This document shows, piece after piece, positions 12,701 through 27,700 of a stretch of DNA of 64,000 nucleotides (position 1 is the stretch's first letter; each line of letters starts with the position of its first letter). This DNA is from Dasyornis broadbenti (taxonomy: Eukaryota; Chordata; Aves; Passeriformes; Dasyornithidae), in assembly GCA_013397935.1 (NCBI GenBank), contig VZRN01001860.1, positions 160,314-224,313 on the forward strand, read 5' to 3'. The position numbers and the translations under genes are program-made. The notes beneath the pieces were generated by a model, which saw only the letters and a program-made list of their open reading frames with translations, was not told the DNA's origin and made no database searches.

Positions 12701-15700
12701 TGACTTGGCAGCCCTTGCTGAACAAGTAGGCGAGAGAGGAGGACGGGTTGTAATGCACTTGAAGTGCTGTTCCAGAAGCAGCTGTGCCTCTGCTCTGTGG
12801 GACTTTGGTGTGCCCCCTCATGTTACACATCTCACTCTTGATGTCTAGGAGGAGATCCTGCGTGGGTTCACCTCAGAGAGGGGGCCACTGTGAATTCTCC
12901 TGCTGGTAACTCCTCAGCTGTGGGGGCGAGCACAGGAACCCGTGTTCCCCCCTGGGGTGCTGCCGTAGCTGGCAAGCACAGCGCCCATCTACTTGCTCCT
13001 GCTGCTTGCTTTTACTGGTAGGGACATACGGTATGAGAGAAAAGGGCTTTTATAGCAATGATGAGTAAAATGTTATGCTGGCATGCATAAGAAGCTTCAC
13101 CTGTAAGCTCAGAAATGCCTGGCTTCATGGAAAGGTCCCTCAGTGCCAGGAAACCTCCAGGGAGGCCCTTCTCACACATGTAAGGCAGTGACCCATGTCC
13201 CCATGGGAGGCGGTGTTTTTTTAGCTTCCTCTTTCAAGCTCGTCAGGAGACTGCTTATTCCTTACCCGTCTCAGGCAGGTCTGATATTAAGCTGTACTAC
13301 CACAGGCATATGAAAGACCATGGTATCACTGCAAGGAAATCTTCATGCGAGTCATGGAGGGTTAATACAGGTCCACACTCAACATACTTTATAAATCTGA
13401 CTTCCACAATTAATTGACTGAATTACAATGTCCTCAGATGTATCAGCAGAGCCTGATTCCATAGATTTCACAGATTGCATAATTGCATCATACATGTAGA
13501 ATAATTAAGTGATTTTGACTGGATTTCCAGATATCCCAGATGAAGAAATGGGTTAGAAGAAACCAGTAAAGACAGTGGCTATGTAAACTACTGCAGCCTT
13601 CACAAACCTCCTAAAATGCTATTGGGTTTTCAAGTCTAGTCCTGTGCCTCAGCCACCATGACACAGTCCCACAATACATAAACACTGCACATTTTAGTAA
13701 CCCATAGTCACCTTCAAAACTGGGGCCAGAAGGCACAGAGAGCCCCATTCCACCAATGTACCTGTGCATATCCCATCTCATGCACAGAAGCAGTGTTAAT
13801 CTAAAGAAGGCACAGATAATTCCATACATCAGCCCTTGTGACTAGTCTCTTTAACCATCATCTTCTGCCAAAAAGTACACTGTTTCCACCTCCATTACAA
13901 TTGGGCCTTTTTTCTACCTTAGCTTTGGGGTTACTGATGCTCTGCTGAATCAGACTGAAACCAGACCATTCCATGGGTTTCCCAAGCCACACAAACTCGC
14001 TATCAGCCTGCCTTTGGGCCTCTACAGATGGGCCCATACAGCCAGCATCTAAAAGACTGGATGCTGGATAAAGATGCTTCCTGAAGGGAGTGGAGGCAAG
14101 AGGTTCACCAAGCACTAGCGCTTCTTCCTGTGGAGGACTTGAGTATCTCTACCATGTATGTCCTGGAAGCAGAGAGCTTCTCTCTGTCCAGTTTCTCTGT
14201 TTGCTGGTAGGAATTATCAGACAATTTCCTGATCAGTTCTTCTGTGCCCTACAACAACTCTAATTGCCAAATTGCTAATAAATAAATGATGGATGGCAAT
14301 CTATACCCATTCAGATTAACAGAGAAACTTGTTGCAACAAGTTGAGTCACAACTAAATTCCTTGACAGCTGCAAAGCCTCTATGTTCACCTTCACATACT
14401 CTTTTCCTTTAAAGCATTACTTCTTAAATGCTCCTGTATAAAATATTTCTGTTTACATTTAAATTAAGTCATAATTTTCCAGTCATAATATATTGTTCAA
14501 ATATCTTGCTCAACAAAATAAGAGTTTGTGTTTTATGGCAGTCACATCTTAATCCTACCTAATTCTAATGTATTATTGACAATATTATAACACAGAAAGT
14601 CATAAGAGCTGAGTAAATCTATTTTCTTTGTTATAGCATGACCTTTCATATTATTTTATAGTAGTGCACATACTTTTACAAATATTTTGTATAAACATCT
14701 TCACTAAGAGCAAAGCTGGTATGTGTTATTTAACTGATATTTCTAGGCAGAAGTGTTAGCTTTCCTAAAATGAGAGAAATAAATTAAAGCTTTCGGTTGA
14801 CTGCATTCTTTCTTGTAAAATGCAGTAGTGGTAAAAACATTTCCCAGCCTTCCCAAAGGAAGGTTGACAGATGTGATTGCAACCCACACATCTCCCTCTG
14901 GGAAAGAAAATACATCACGCCCATGGAAAAAAGGATTTCTGGATAGTGCTTTTGCAAGTTGCCAGGCTTTCTTAATTATGAAACAGAACTATCGCCAGAT
15001 CTCAGAGGAAGTCATTATGGGAACCTACTCAGGGAACTTAGAATCAATTAACCTTCAAAGTCAGCGTGGTTACCTTGTAATGACTCAGTCATATGCTATG
15101 ATCACGCTCCTTATAATGGAATAGCACCTAAATGATAATTAATGATTATCTAAGGATTTCTAATGTATTTAAAAATCCACAAATGAACCCCAAAATCTAG
15201 GTCTGAACCCCTTGAAGAAACATTTACCTTGCTTAGATTTCAAAACAACATAAACTAAGTTAAAGAAGTGTGCCATCAATTTATTCCAGTTTTAAAACAG
15301 ATTCAATTTGATAAATCATCTGAATTCTTCTCTAGTCCAAACATGTCTTCTGTAACTTGTAAAAGAAATGTTTTCCCTAAGGATTCTGTGGTCAAATGTG
15401 TCTTTTATGACAGCCAATCACGCAGTTGTCAGACCAAGACTAGACTCATATATTGCTACTTCTGTTTTATGTAAGAATAAGGGGGTTTATATCCACTTCA
15501 TTTCACCGCCTTTATGAATTGTGCAGTTACCAACCCACTCCTCAGAAGTACAAAGTGTACCAAACATTTTGAAAGAGCAGAACAGGGCTGCTAGCTCATT
15601 AAATTACCTACTGGCTGAACAACACTGCTCTTCAATTTTCCTTTATCTAGCTACCAGAAAAATGAAGACATGTTAAAGCACCACTACGCCTTTCATTTTC

Positions 15701-18700
15701 ATTTGTCTTTTTTCTATTAGAGACACCAATTGTCATTAAATCCTCTCTTTAGTGTGCCTAAATTCTTCAATTATACTAAACAAGAAGCACTGGCCTCAAC
15801 GGCCAGCCAGAGAACAGGCACAAAAATCTGGACTATAGTTTAAGCAGTTAACTGCCACTAAGGAGGGAGCCTGAAGACTCCTGTGAATCCTTCCTGCACC
15901 CAAACACCACTGGTATTTAGGTTGCCATCACTGAAGTTCCTTAAGTGCCCAGATAAAGCACATGGTTACTTTGGCCCAGCAGAGTGCCTTAGTATTTTGA
16001 TCCTGTCTACAACATTCAAATTTAATATACAAAGAGAATTCAAGTTTAGCAAACAAGAGGGGCAAGGATTTTGCTCAGAGACTGCAGCACACGGAAACCA
16101 ATTCTCCCTTCAAGACAAGTTCAGGGTGTGGCGTTGTCACACTGGCTCTGGTTCCTGTCTTTTCAGCCCTGTCAAGCCTTTGTTCTAAACTGCCTACATG
16201 TCCTCTGTGCATGTATCCGTGGGCCTGGAGTTCAGCATTTTGAAATCCACAGGTGGCACAAGATCTACAAATTAAAGTCACAGGTTTTGCCATCCTCCTG
16301 TTACATCCCAGAAGCACCAAATATTTAATCCTCCTCTCAAATTTCAGTGCAAAGCCACTGGAGAACAACTTTCTAATTTACTTACGGGTAAAATTAACAA
16401 AAATCCCAGAGGTATTTCTACCAAAAGATAACTAAAAATTAAAGAAACCCTGTGCAGACTTCAGGCTTCTCTGGAAGATAGGCTATAACTCTCTTCCAGA
16501 GCATAATTGTAAAAAATTAAATTAAAGCCCCGATAAAATAAAAGAAGAATTTAAAGAGTTCACAGTTATTTGCTTTTATTTACTCTTCAATGATCAACTA
16601 ATGAAACGGTCATAATTTTTATACAGGGATTTGTCATCCTCTCCTTGGATTGTTCTGTTTCGGTTAATGACACGAAACTACCAACTGGGATACACAGGAC
16701 TAAGTCTAAAAGAAAGCTTATGCTTTCAAATGAAGCATAAATCCTAGTATTTAATGCACAAGTGCTTCTAAGTTAATGTCATTTCACTCTTTCCAGTACT
16801 TTCAAAGCTTTCCATTTTAAAAAAATTTATGAAACAGATAATCATCACTCAGAACCATGCTACAAGAGCTAATCACCTTAAATTAAGATTTCAATTTCAA
16901 GAATGAAGTTATGTTTTTTGCAGAGGAAAGTATGAATACCTAACTCCATCCACAGCTTCCAAGTGAAAGGAGTCAGGTATTGCTATCTAGCCATTTTAAA
17001 AGATGAGACCACCTGCATTGTTTTTGTGCATTTTAAGGAGTTACTATACAATGCAGGATGAAATTATTTAATTTTTGTGTTGCAGCAAAAAAAAACATAA
17101 CCAAGGTTCTACAAAGAACCACAAGCTGAGTATATTTTGTAGGTCTGCAGTCTAAATAAAGACATAATAAAGCGGAAGAGAAAATAAAATGGAAGAGAGA
17201 AATTATGCATAGAAGGCCAGAAAAAGGGGAACCAAGTAGGTGCAAAACATGCTTGAGGAAAGAAAATAATTATCACTGAGCAGAGACATCTGTGTTTTCT
17301 AGTCTGTGAAGTCTGAAAAAATGATGGCTTCAGCAGAGCTCACTAGAAATAGCTTTGTACTGTTAACATATAACAGACTCTAATTGCTGCAGCTGGATAG
17401 AAAAAAGTACTGCAAAATTCTGACTAATTCAATTATTTGTGTGATAAAAGGGGAAAAAAGAAAACTATTCAGGTTTTAAGTTAAATGAGGAAAACACAGT
17501 GTCTTCCAGTTTGTATGCAATATGCATAGCATCCTTTCAAAATGATGGAAGAGTCCACTGAGTGGGTATTTAAAAGGTTATTTCCAAATCAAGAAAGAAG
17601 ACACTTGTCACCAAGACCTAAAGTTATGAAAATATGGCTAAATGCTCTAAATATACCAAAAGACTGTAATAAAGTAAGGCTTTTCAAGGATATTTCATGC
17701 TTGTGTGTGGCTGCTGAATCTTTTTAAGAAAGATTTGATTTTTAAAGTTTCAGAAAATAAATGTTTCATAGAATATGGGTTTTTTGGTAGATCAGGTTTT
17801 TTTGATAGATCAGGTGCCTGATATAAGGTAGTTGAAAGAAAAACTTACAAAAACCCATGTGGATAAAGTTTTTGATATATAGCTCTGTTTTGTATTCTGT
17901 GCTGTGAGGACCTACCTTGCCACTGCAATAATTAACTAACTGCCCACATATTCCTGCATCTAAATGATGACCTTGAATAGAATCATAGAATGATTTGTGT
18001 TGGAAGGACTCTTAGAGATCATCGAGTTCCAACTCCCCTGCCATGGACAGAGACACCTTGCACTAGACCAGGTTGCTCAGAGCCCCATCCAACCTGGCCT
18101 TGAGCACTTCCAGGAATGGGCATCCAGAGCTTCTCTGGGCAACATAATCCAGTGCCTCACCACCCTCACAAGTAAAGAATTTCTTCCTAATATCCAATCT
18201 GAGTCTACCATCTTTCAGTTTAATGCCATTCCCCCTTGTCCAGTCAATTGCTCACCTCTGAGAAACTGCCAATTAGTAAGGCAGAAAAATGTTTAGGATA
18301 CTGTATGCAATATAGCAAACCTCTTGCTGAAGCAGAAAATTAAAATCAATAGTGAACAGGTCACAGACCCTGTTGCCCTGGGACTGTGCGTGTTGACATA
18401 TAGCAACAAAAGGGCAGCTACAGTTGCTCAGTTATACAAAATTGTGGCTCTGTGTGGTATACTGTCTCATTATCGTAGTCACAACAGAACACAAGTGCCA
18501 GGAAATAAGCTGTTTTCTAATCGGAATGGAAAATGGACACTTAGGGTAGATTCTGAGGATAGAAAAACAGGTTATTTAATGAGCTTTCAGCTTTATTTCT
18601 GTTCGTATGAAATTGTTCTGTAAGAGCAAAGACTCTCAAGAGGGTAGGTCCCTAGGCAAAATGTGTATATTAGAACATTAGAGAAAGGGGATTACATATT

Positions 18701-21700
18701 TAATGTCTAAGCATGCGATTAAAATGACAATCCTGTCTTTTCAATGGCTTTATATAACATCACGGTGATTTTGAGAACTACAAAACTTCGTAGCAGTTAG
18801 CATATTCAAGTTTACAAAGGGACTGCTAACGTCATCTTTTCCTCTTTGACTGTCTAAATAAATAAATGCATTACCTTTGTGATATCCAAAATAGCGCTTC
18901 TTCAACTTGAAAGAATCACAAAGCAGTTCGGAAGGAAAAAAAAAAAAAAAAAACACTCCAACAGAAACTATATAGGGAGTGCTGACCTGGCAAAACAATT
19001 ACCTAAATTGCAATGCAAATAATTTGCTGAGCTTCATGCCATCAAGCTTATAAAATACACAGATTGTCATTCTTCTGTTCAATGGACAGCAGTGGGTACA
19101 CACTGACACACACAGCAACCTTGCTGCCAAAACAGCTCCTGTTCCATGTGTAAAGTGGGGGTGGGTGGAACAGTCCCATTCCTCCTACCACCGTCATGAT
19201 TACCAAGCCTTCCTGACAGCTTTCAAGTACAGACACTGCCCTGATTTCATCTGGACAGATTATAGAGCAGAAAGAGCTGCAGAAGCAACAATACACTGAA
19301 AAGTTATAGGGCGAAAGAACACAAGTTAGTATCAAGTGGGGAGAGGAAGAAGCATCACACTAATTTTGCTGTGTATTCACGTCACACTTCAAAGAATTCT
19401 GAACAGAAGTAATAAGAATATAAGGAACTTGTACTTTATACAGGATGATAATATATCTTGGAAAAAATTGCCTATTTAAATTATCCAAATTTGGCAAACT
19501 AACGCAAGTGTATACAACTGGAACTAAAAAACCAAGCCAGACTACAATTATTACAATAAACCATCACATCCTAGTCTAGAACTGTAAAAATATGTTTGCC
19601 CTAAACATAGCAAAGTAGTATCATCCATATATAGACCATAGAAAAGTTGAAACTTCAAAAGCTACTTCCCAGTTTCCTTTTTAAATCTATGTGTTACAGA
19701 AACCATGGAGCACTGAAGTATCTTTATTAGGTAAGTAGAAATACCGTTTACCAAAGCCAGTAAACAGGAAGACATAACCTACATAAAAAAACCCACATGA
19801 ACAGCTACAAAAAAGACACAAACGCTGCCCAAGACTCTGGTACCAAGTCTTCTGCTTGAATGAAATACATACTCTGTAGCATGGTTAAGTGATACAGAGC
19901 AAGTATGGCAATAATAAAGTGCCAGGCATGCAATCTATGTAAAGACATGCACATTGCATCAGCAGATACTGACAAACTCTAACAGGTGAATAATGCTTAA
20001 CTTCTACAATTTCAGTCTTTGAGGAACTGGAAGCCAGACTTGAAAAAATACAGAAGTAGTCTTTGCTGACATATTTACCTCAATCTGTCAGCAATGACAT
20101 TGGGTGAAAAACTGGGAACTAAACCATGTGAAAGTTCAGTTCACATTTCAATAAGAGAGAACTGGGAAAATTCTGTTCTGTTTTATGTGGGTTAGAAAAG
20201 GAGAAAAAGCGTTCACTAAGGCCACTTTACACCAACACAAAACACAGTAAAATTTACTTAACTAATCTCCACTTAGAATCTCTATTTTCCTCTATTCTTA
20301 TCTTCAAATCAGCCAGGCTATTCTTCTGGATCCATAACATCAACAATGATTAAAGTAACAAGCAGAAAAAAAATCCTAAATATGCTGATTTTTTTTTTTT
20401 TTTTTAAACTTTGTAGTGCCTTCAGAGTGAAAAATATGTGCAGAAACAGGGAAGCTACAACACTGACTTAGAAATTAAGAGTTCTAAGGATATTATCTAT
20501 TTTCTTTTGGGGTGATAAGGAACTTTCTATTAAATCACTGCAATTCTCAGAGTGTCTGTTTTTAAAAAACAAACAAGTAAATATTCTGCTACTCCTTCAC
20601 AGGTCTCTAGAGTTACTTACAGTTCCAGAATAAGAATGACATCTGTTTTGTTCTCATAAACATCATGAAGTGTAATCACATTAGGATGTTGAATCTCTTT
20701 TAGTATGCCAACTTCTCGCTCGATGTCTTCCCGGCTTACTCCACGACGGCTGGATTTTGTTCTCCTTTTCTTGATGAATTTTGCTGCAAACTGCTGACCA
20801 GTACTTTTCTCGCGGCATTTTTTCACTACGGCAAACTGCCCACTGGGAAAAAACAAAAGGAAATGATGAGTGTTCATTTCAAGAAAATCTGGAGCTAAGA
20901 GTAGCCTTTTCACTCTGGTGGGGGAAATCTGCTTTTAACTCTGACTAAAGTTTATTACTGCTTTTATGCCATCTAGAATAATAACTGAAAAAAAAAAAAA
21001 CCCTCAAAAAACTAGAAGAGGCAGGAAAGGTAGTTTAAGGTATGGGTTTTGCATTACACAAATATATGCATATCTGTGAGTAAAAGGTAACACCTTACCA
21101 GTGAGGACCGCTGGATTTTTAACAAATATGTGGACTGGGGATTACTGGGCAAAAGTAATGGTTTCTGGATTTCTCCTTCCACATGCATGTTGAGTAATTT
21201 TTTTGTTCTGCAAGTGGGACAATTCTTAGTTTCTTACAATCTATATGATTTGTCAATATTAACTTTATTCTGTTCTCAAGCTTGTTTTTAAAAAAGTTTT
21301 TAAAACAAAACTGAATTTCATGGCACTGCTTGGATTTTCAGTTTTAAAAGCACCAGCTAAATACAGTAGAATCAAGAATTACAGTTATTGTATTATCTTG
21401 TTAAGTACAAGTTTGAAGTTGAGAAAAGTACTGAGGCATTGAGAAACAAACCCCTATGTTTGTATTACAAACCAGAAGAAACTCCAGGATGCTGCTGACT
21501 CCAGCATACTATTGGTGTACAAGCCTGCTGTTAGCAGCAGGCTGCTCTTAGCTCTAGATGTACACACTGATTTAGATCAGAAATCCAGGAATCTAATATT
21601 GAGTTAAAGCAAGAACAGGATTGCTAAAACTGTGGTTTTTCTTTTAGGTTTCCCATATCTCTTGCAGAGGGTTCTCTAGAAATTCTGTTCTGGCTTTTTT

Positions 21701-24700
21701 CACCATATGAAGGAATCATAGAATTACAGAACGATACTAATGAGAATACATTTTGAAATTAGCCTACCCTATTGACTGAAGAAGAGCTGTTCTCCAAAGC
21801 AGACTTAGAAGAGCAGTTAAATCAAAGCTGACCCTTGTAGGTTTGACTCCTTGAACAGCTGTGCAACACTCAGGGCTACACATTCCATGCCACCATTACT
21901 ATGCTGATACATACTTTTACTATGCCCCACACAGTACCCTGCGTGACAAATTGTCTTGAACTGGGACACGCAGCTGGGCAAGGCTAAATGAGTGTCACTT
22001 GTAGAAGGCAGGGCAAAGACAGGTTCTCTCCTGTGAACTTCTAGAAGGACACTCTAGAGAAACCACCATCAGCTGGGAAATCTTTGAATGCAGCCACAGG
22101 TAGTGACAGAAGTAAACTTTGAGAGAAGTCTTAAGTCAACAGTCATAAGTTGAGGTTTAGTTTTATTTCAATATTATGATCATCATTCAAATTTCATTTT
22201 TCATTGTTTAATGAAATCAATTGTCTAATGAACTTGTGAGATGATGTTATGTTGCATGAAAAACAGTGTTACCTTAAATTCTGCCCACCCCCAGTTCTGC
22301 ACAAAGTTTTCAAGGGTCAGATTTACCATATGTGGACCCACACGTTATTATTACAAACTGCAATAGACAGAGCAGTGCTTCAGACACACTATATCCTCTT
22401 CTCCATCACACACAGGCTGAGAGACCTGCTTCATTTGCCTGGACTTGGTCTGCTAGTGATAACAGAGATGCTCTTTGGCACGTAAGACATTCATATGTGA
22501 CTGAAAGGGAAAGCACAGACCTCTGGAATATCTCTGTCATCCTAAGCTGGCAGCAGAGAGCTAGACAAGGTGTCCTAAGGTTTATCAGCCTGGTTCAGTC
22601 CGACTTCATAAAAACTTTTCCTGCTACAGAGACTCTGAGTTTGATGTCCAAGGTCTGAGCAATTTTGCACTGCCAAAGTAGAGGTATTTGCACTGGTGAA
22701 TTGAAAACACAGCCTTTCTGGCTCTTGCTTCTAGGGAGAGAAGCAAGTGATTGTCTCACGCTCTCCCCCACAGCATGCGCATCTCCACAGAGATACAAAG
22801 CTTTATTTAAAAAACAGTCAGTTTTGCAGAAAATTCATAGTTTCAGAGAAACAACAAAATTGAGCAGTAGACAGATGTAGACATTGTCACAACTCCAAAG
22901 AGCTACTCAAGCTTATGGACCACAAGGAATGAAAAAGCTGTTGTTTGTCTTTTGACCACCTGGTTGGATTTCAGGTGGTAAACCTCTATCAGGTTTGCCT
23001 GATAGAGGAAGAAAAATATTTCTGCTTATGATTCATCCTTAGGCTTGAATGCTGCATGGCTAGCCACTTTCTTATCAATGCTCAGCCTGTAAGTTTAGCA
23101 AAAGCTACTGCGTCATTATGGAAAATCAATAAAACAAAACAAAACAACAAAAGAAAAGAAACAACCCTGCCCCATACCCAACACCACCCACCCCCGCCCC
23201 CAAATCCCTACAATGCAAATTAAAAAAATCCAGAAACAACAAACCCCAAAATACTAAAACCAAAATTACATCTAATATCAGCTCTGGAGTAAAAAACTGA
23301 AAATATAAATCTGAACTACACAGACATACAATGTATTCTGATAGCTGAGACGATGTAATTATAAAAGTTGTTGGGGATTAAGAGTTGTCTGTATTTTACT
23401 GACATGATGATTTTTCCAGAGTATTATTCATATTTGAATTACATCATTCCCCAAAGCCACTTCATGCTTCCGATGCCTTTAAGGCTAAGGTTGCTTAATC
23501 TTATTTGGCAATGGGTCAACTATGACGTTACACCATGAGGATGACCTACTGAAACAATGGGGGCCACATAACACAAGTAGATTTCCTCTCTTTTTCTCTT
23601 CTGAAATACGTCATTTGTTTTCTCAGTCTTTCACTTTTTTCTCTGTCTAAACCAACCTGTTGGAAGGATGTCCTGATCTATCACTATTCAATATAAAAGT
23701 GTTATCCGAAGTCCAATACATTGTTTAAAACCACATGACTTTAAAGATTGGTCTCATACACAGTTTATAGGACGTGAGGCTCCAAAAATCTTTGACACTG
23801 CGTGACTGTAAGAATGTTATCATCTAACAAATATCTTGAGTAAGTGCCAGTTATACACCAAATAACCTTCTTATTGTTGCTATTGTGGTATTCAGCACAC
23901 AACTGCACAATTAGCTGTTTGTTATTAAACGCTGTAAACTCTGATCACACTTAAGCTGCAATCAAAGGGGCTGTTTCATGCCTGGGATCCCTAAGCCACA
24001 ACGTTTTACAACTCTCTCTATACTCCTGTTTTAAAAGCAGAGGAGATGTGTAAATCAAAGGGTATTTACTGGGCTTCCCCTTGTGGAACTGCAGTGAGAA
24101 GCTGATACGAATCAGCTTTGCATGGGCTAATGGTCATAGAATACCCAGTAATATCCTCCCACAGATACTACATTTTCAGATTCAGCACTCATTCAGATGG
24201 CATCTTCAAAGCCAGAAAAGCCCTTTAGTATTTTAAGTTCTCTTGCTCTTGTAGATTTGATTTAAACTTCATGGAGTCAAAAAATAACTGCCATTTTAGG
24301 AGAAGATTACACCAACCACCCTGCATGCTCTCCCTGAAGTAAATCATAAATTCACACATAATAAAGTATCTGACATAATTTTTTTCCACATGGCAGATGC
24401 AGGTTAAACAGAAAGGCAGGATGACAGCTTGATGTAAGAACAAATACTTCTGCTAATAATAGTAATTTGTTTTGTGATCTTGTAATTCTTACTCAACCAG
24501 CACTTAATTACTACCTTAAACCTACTCTTTTGGGGGCATTTGGCATACCTCCACATCCAGTGATTTTTCAGACTCGCTTCAGAACAAGTACTTACCCGTT
24601 ACTTAATCATGACATTTCTGCATCCTTTTTACATCATGAGACACCCTGCCCTTTACAATAAATATATGAATAAGCAAAAGTTATGCAGATGGGGAATGGA

Positions 24701-27700
24701 AGCACCAATAAAGCACCTATATATCAATCTTTATTGGTCCTGGCTTAGTGGGATCACAAAAAACAACTACTCATTAGCATGAATTAAGGGAAGTTTTAAA
24801 TACAGAGATGGTTTAGAATCAAAAGGAAAACAAAAAAAAGTCCTTTAATTTTTTTCCACAAGGATGATGACAGTGATTAGGGGTGGCAGACACCCTGTAT
24901 TACTTCCCACTCCCAGCCATCTGCACCAGCTCTTCCCAGCTAGTTCCTTCTGTGGGGAAGTTTACTCTTGCCCCAAGAACACATTGAAAGAGTTCCAAGC
25001 TGGACACAGAGTTGGTCAGTAACCCCTAGGGACGAATTTTCTAGTAGTTATTGTCACAACAGGTTTCTGTCTGTCACTTAGGCACTTCTTTTGCTATTTA
25101 AAATTTTGATATTCAGTACACAACTCTGAAAACGCAATGTACTGAGATTCAACTACTTTTACTATTTGTTTGAGTACTTCCCTTTTTAAAGTTACACTAA
25201 TCCAACAGAAAGAGATTTACATAATACTATTAGATTAGCCTGCGAACAAAACTGCAACACAACCATAGAGCCACTTGTATTCTCCCGTAGAACACCTACC
25301 AGCACGCTGTGCACACTTCTGTCTTTCCTCAGAGATCTGCTGCAGGGAAGGCCAGTGGAGCAGGGGATATCCAGCCCCCTGCAGCATCCCAGCATCAGTC
25401 AGCTCTACAAGTAACCACTGCTATCCACTACCACTGTCTGTCACCAAAGGCATTTGACCTGCTTCTGCTCATAAGGTTAGCTCTCACAAAACTCACTGGT
25501 GCGGCAGCAGTATCCAAGTCTTTTTCAAAGAAAAGGAAGCCTTCTCCACAAACTGTAAAGGGTTATAGCTTCATTAAGTCCTTCTCTAACTTCTAAACCA
25601 GGCAAAATAACATTTTCAGCTCAGCTGCAAAGCCAAATTGGAGACAAATTTTTTCCTCACCTTCCTCTCTTTTTATGGTCTTACAAAAGTGGGGTAAATC
25701 CTGGTTAATAGGATAATAGAGCACTCCATGAAGATGTGACTGGGAAGCAGTTGTGTTTCATGAGTACCACACTAAAAAGACAACCTGTCTTGGAATATTG
25801 TTGTATGGAATAGAAGCTTTACTGTCAACTACCAGCATTCTGCCTGTAGGAAAAAAATCTTCATTTATCTTGACAGATAAAGAAACTGGGATATTCTAAA
25901 ACAAGTCTTGTCAGGTAGTTTCTCTAACAGTGCATGCACTTATCTTCTTTTCCCCACAGAGGGAATGTTGTAGAATATAAGGGCCCTTATCCCAAATCAC
26001 ATCTTTAATTTTGCAGCCAACTAAACAGTACAGGCAGATAGGGAATGACTGAAGGACTGAGTGATAAGGTCCTACCATATCTGTTTAGGCTCTGAAAGTG
26101 GCAAAGTCAGAGTACAGTGCTCATCATATTTGCGCTCCTCCCCTTGCCCCACAATGTTTAGTTCTCTAGCACAGAAGCTGAGAGAATGCCAGAAGTATTG
26201 TTTAGCTGCCAGCCCTCCAAGTACTGGAAAGCTCTGAAAAGAAATGACAAAGAACATGAAGATGAGAACATCGCAGGGCAGCTGAAAGAGCCATGAATGC
26301 TGAACAGGTTATTAGCTATTTATATTTTTCATTTTTAACAGCTCTGGAAAAACAGCTTTCAATATAAGCAGCAAATTTACACTTCCAGTGCTGACACAAA
26401 CACTGATCTTTCAGTTGACTGTGAAGCTGTCTGCTTTGTGGTATGGTGAGCAAATGTGTTTTCACAGTCCACGCTGAGTCCAAGTGGCAGCACTCAAAGT
26501 ACTTGACCACTTGGTAATATGAATGAACAGCATCCATATACCTGGTAGGAGAAGGAGCTGGAAGCACCTGAAGCCTGTTGATCACCACAGAGTTTCAGGC
26601 TGCACATAAACACTTGTTATAGGAAAGGTTTAGCATAACAGAAGTAGTAATTCTGGGAGTCCCATGAAAAATGCAGTAAAGAAAAGACAAAAGACAAGAT
26701 ACACATAATATAACATTTAAGCTAAAGAGAAAATACTCCTCAATTGATATATGAGGGACTAAGCAGAAGAAGAAACCAGCTGAAATCTGATGGAGGACCA
26801 CAGAGATCACTGTTAGGAACTGGCTTTTTCAAGAGAGAGAAGCAATGCACAACAAAGTTGCTCAGCACACACTCACCGATGCCCAAATCCATCCCCCAGC
26901 AGTGACCGCCACTTTCCTATGATAAACTCCCCCTGGAATAAATACTGCGTATGATTTCATTGTATGGAATTTTCCTTTGGCCAGTTTAGGTCAGCTATCC
27001 TGGCTGAGCAGACCCGCCCAGTTCCTTGTGCATCGGCTGGCTTGCAGAGCATAGGGTAGGCACTGCTGAGAAGCAACTGAAACATCAGAGTGTTACCAAC
27101 ATTATTCTCATGCTAAATCCAAACCACAGCACTGCACAAGCTACTAAGAAGAAAACTAACTCTCTTAAAGCTGAAAAGAGACACAGAGAAGTAGAGAATT
27201 TGTCCAATCTATTCTTTCCTCCAGCATTTTAAAGCTTGTGCCTCATATTTTTGTGGTTTGGTTATTTTAAAAACAAATCAGCATGCCTTTCAGCTATGTG
27301 TTTATCTCCTGCAGAAACCCTCTTGTGCAGTCAACCTCAGCACACAACACTGATGAAATTGGAGGTCTCTGTTGTTCAGCTGATTTCTGTAATTTCATTA
27401 GGTTGTTAACAGACTTTTCTAGATATTTGCTAAGCTTACAGAAAAATGACTTTCTTCACTGTTTTCTCAGATACCCAGAAGAGCCACTAGTCGTACAGGA
27501 GGACATAACAGCATGATAAAAAATGTTATGACAGATCTAAGTAAGGTATCAGAAAAACACACATTGTTTACTATTTATTATTTTTATTATTTCTTAAGTG
27601 CATCATATTATTCCAAGTAGAGTATGAAAAATTTTAGAGGAATAATTGTAGTTGAGATGGGGAGGGAGAGAGAAAGAAATGAAAACACAGAAGACTCTTA

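Larger units (their letters stand above)
10095..20620 (-). other. DAPK1 intron between exons B and C
   Basis: 10.5 kb. Contains one CR1 fragment (17976-18270), A18 and T17 runs, and an AT-rich patch at about 11270-11470 with an octamer palindrome. The GC-richer stretch at 11.65-13.0 kb has short open frames on both strands without protein-like character. No other gene seen. Confidence 0.85.
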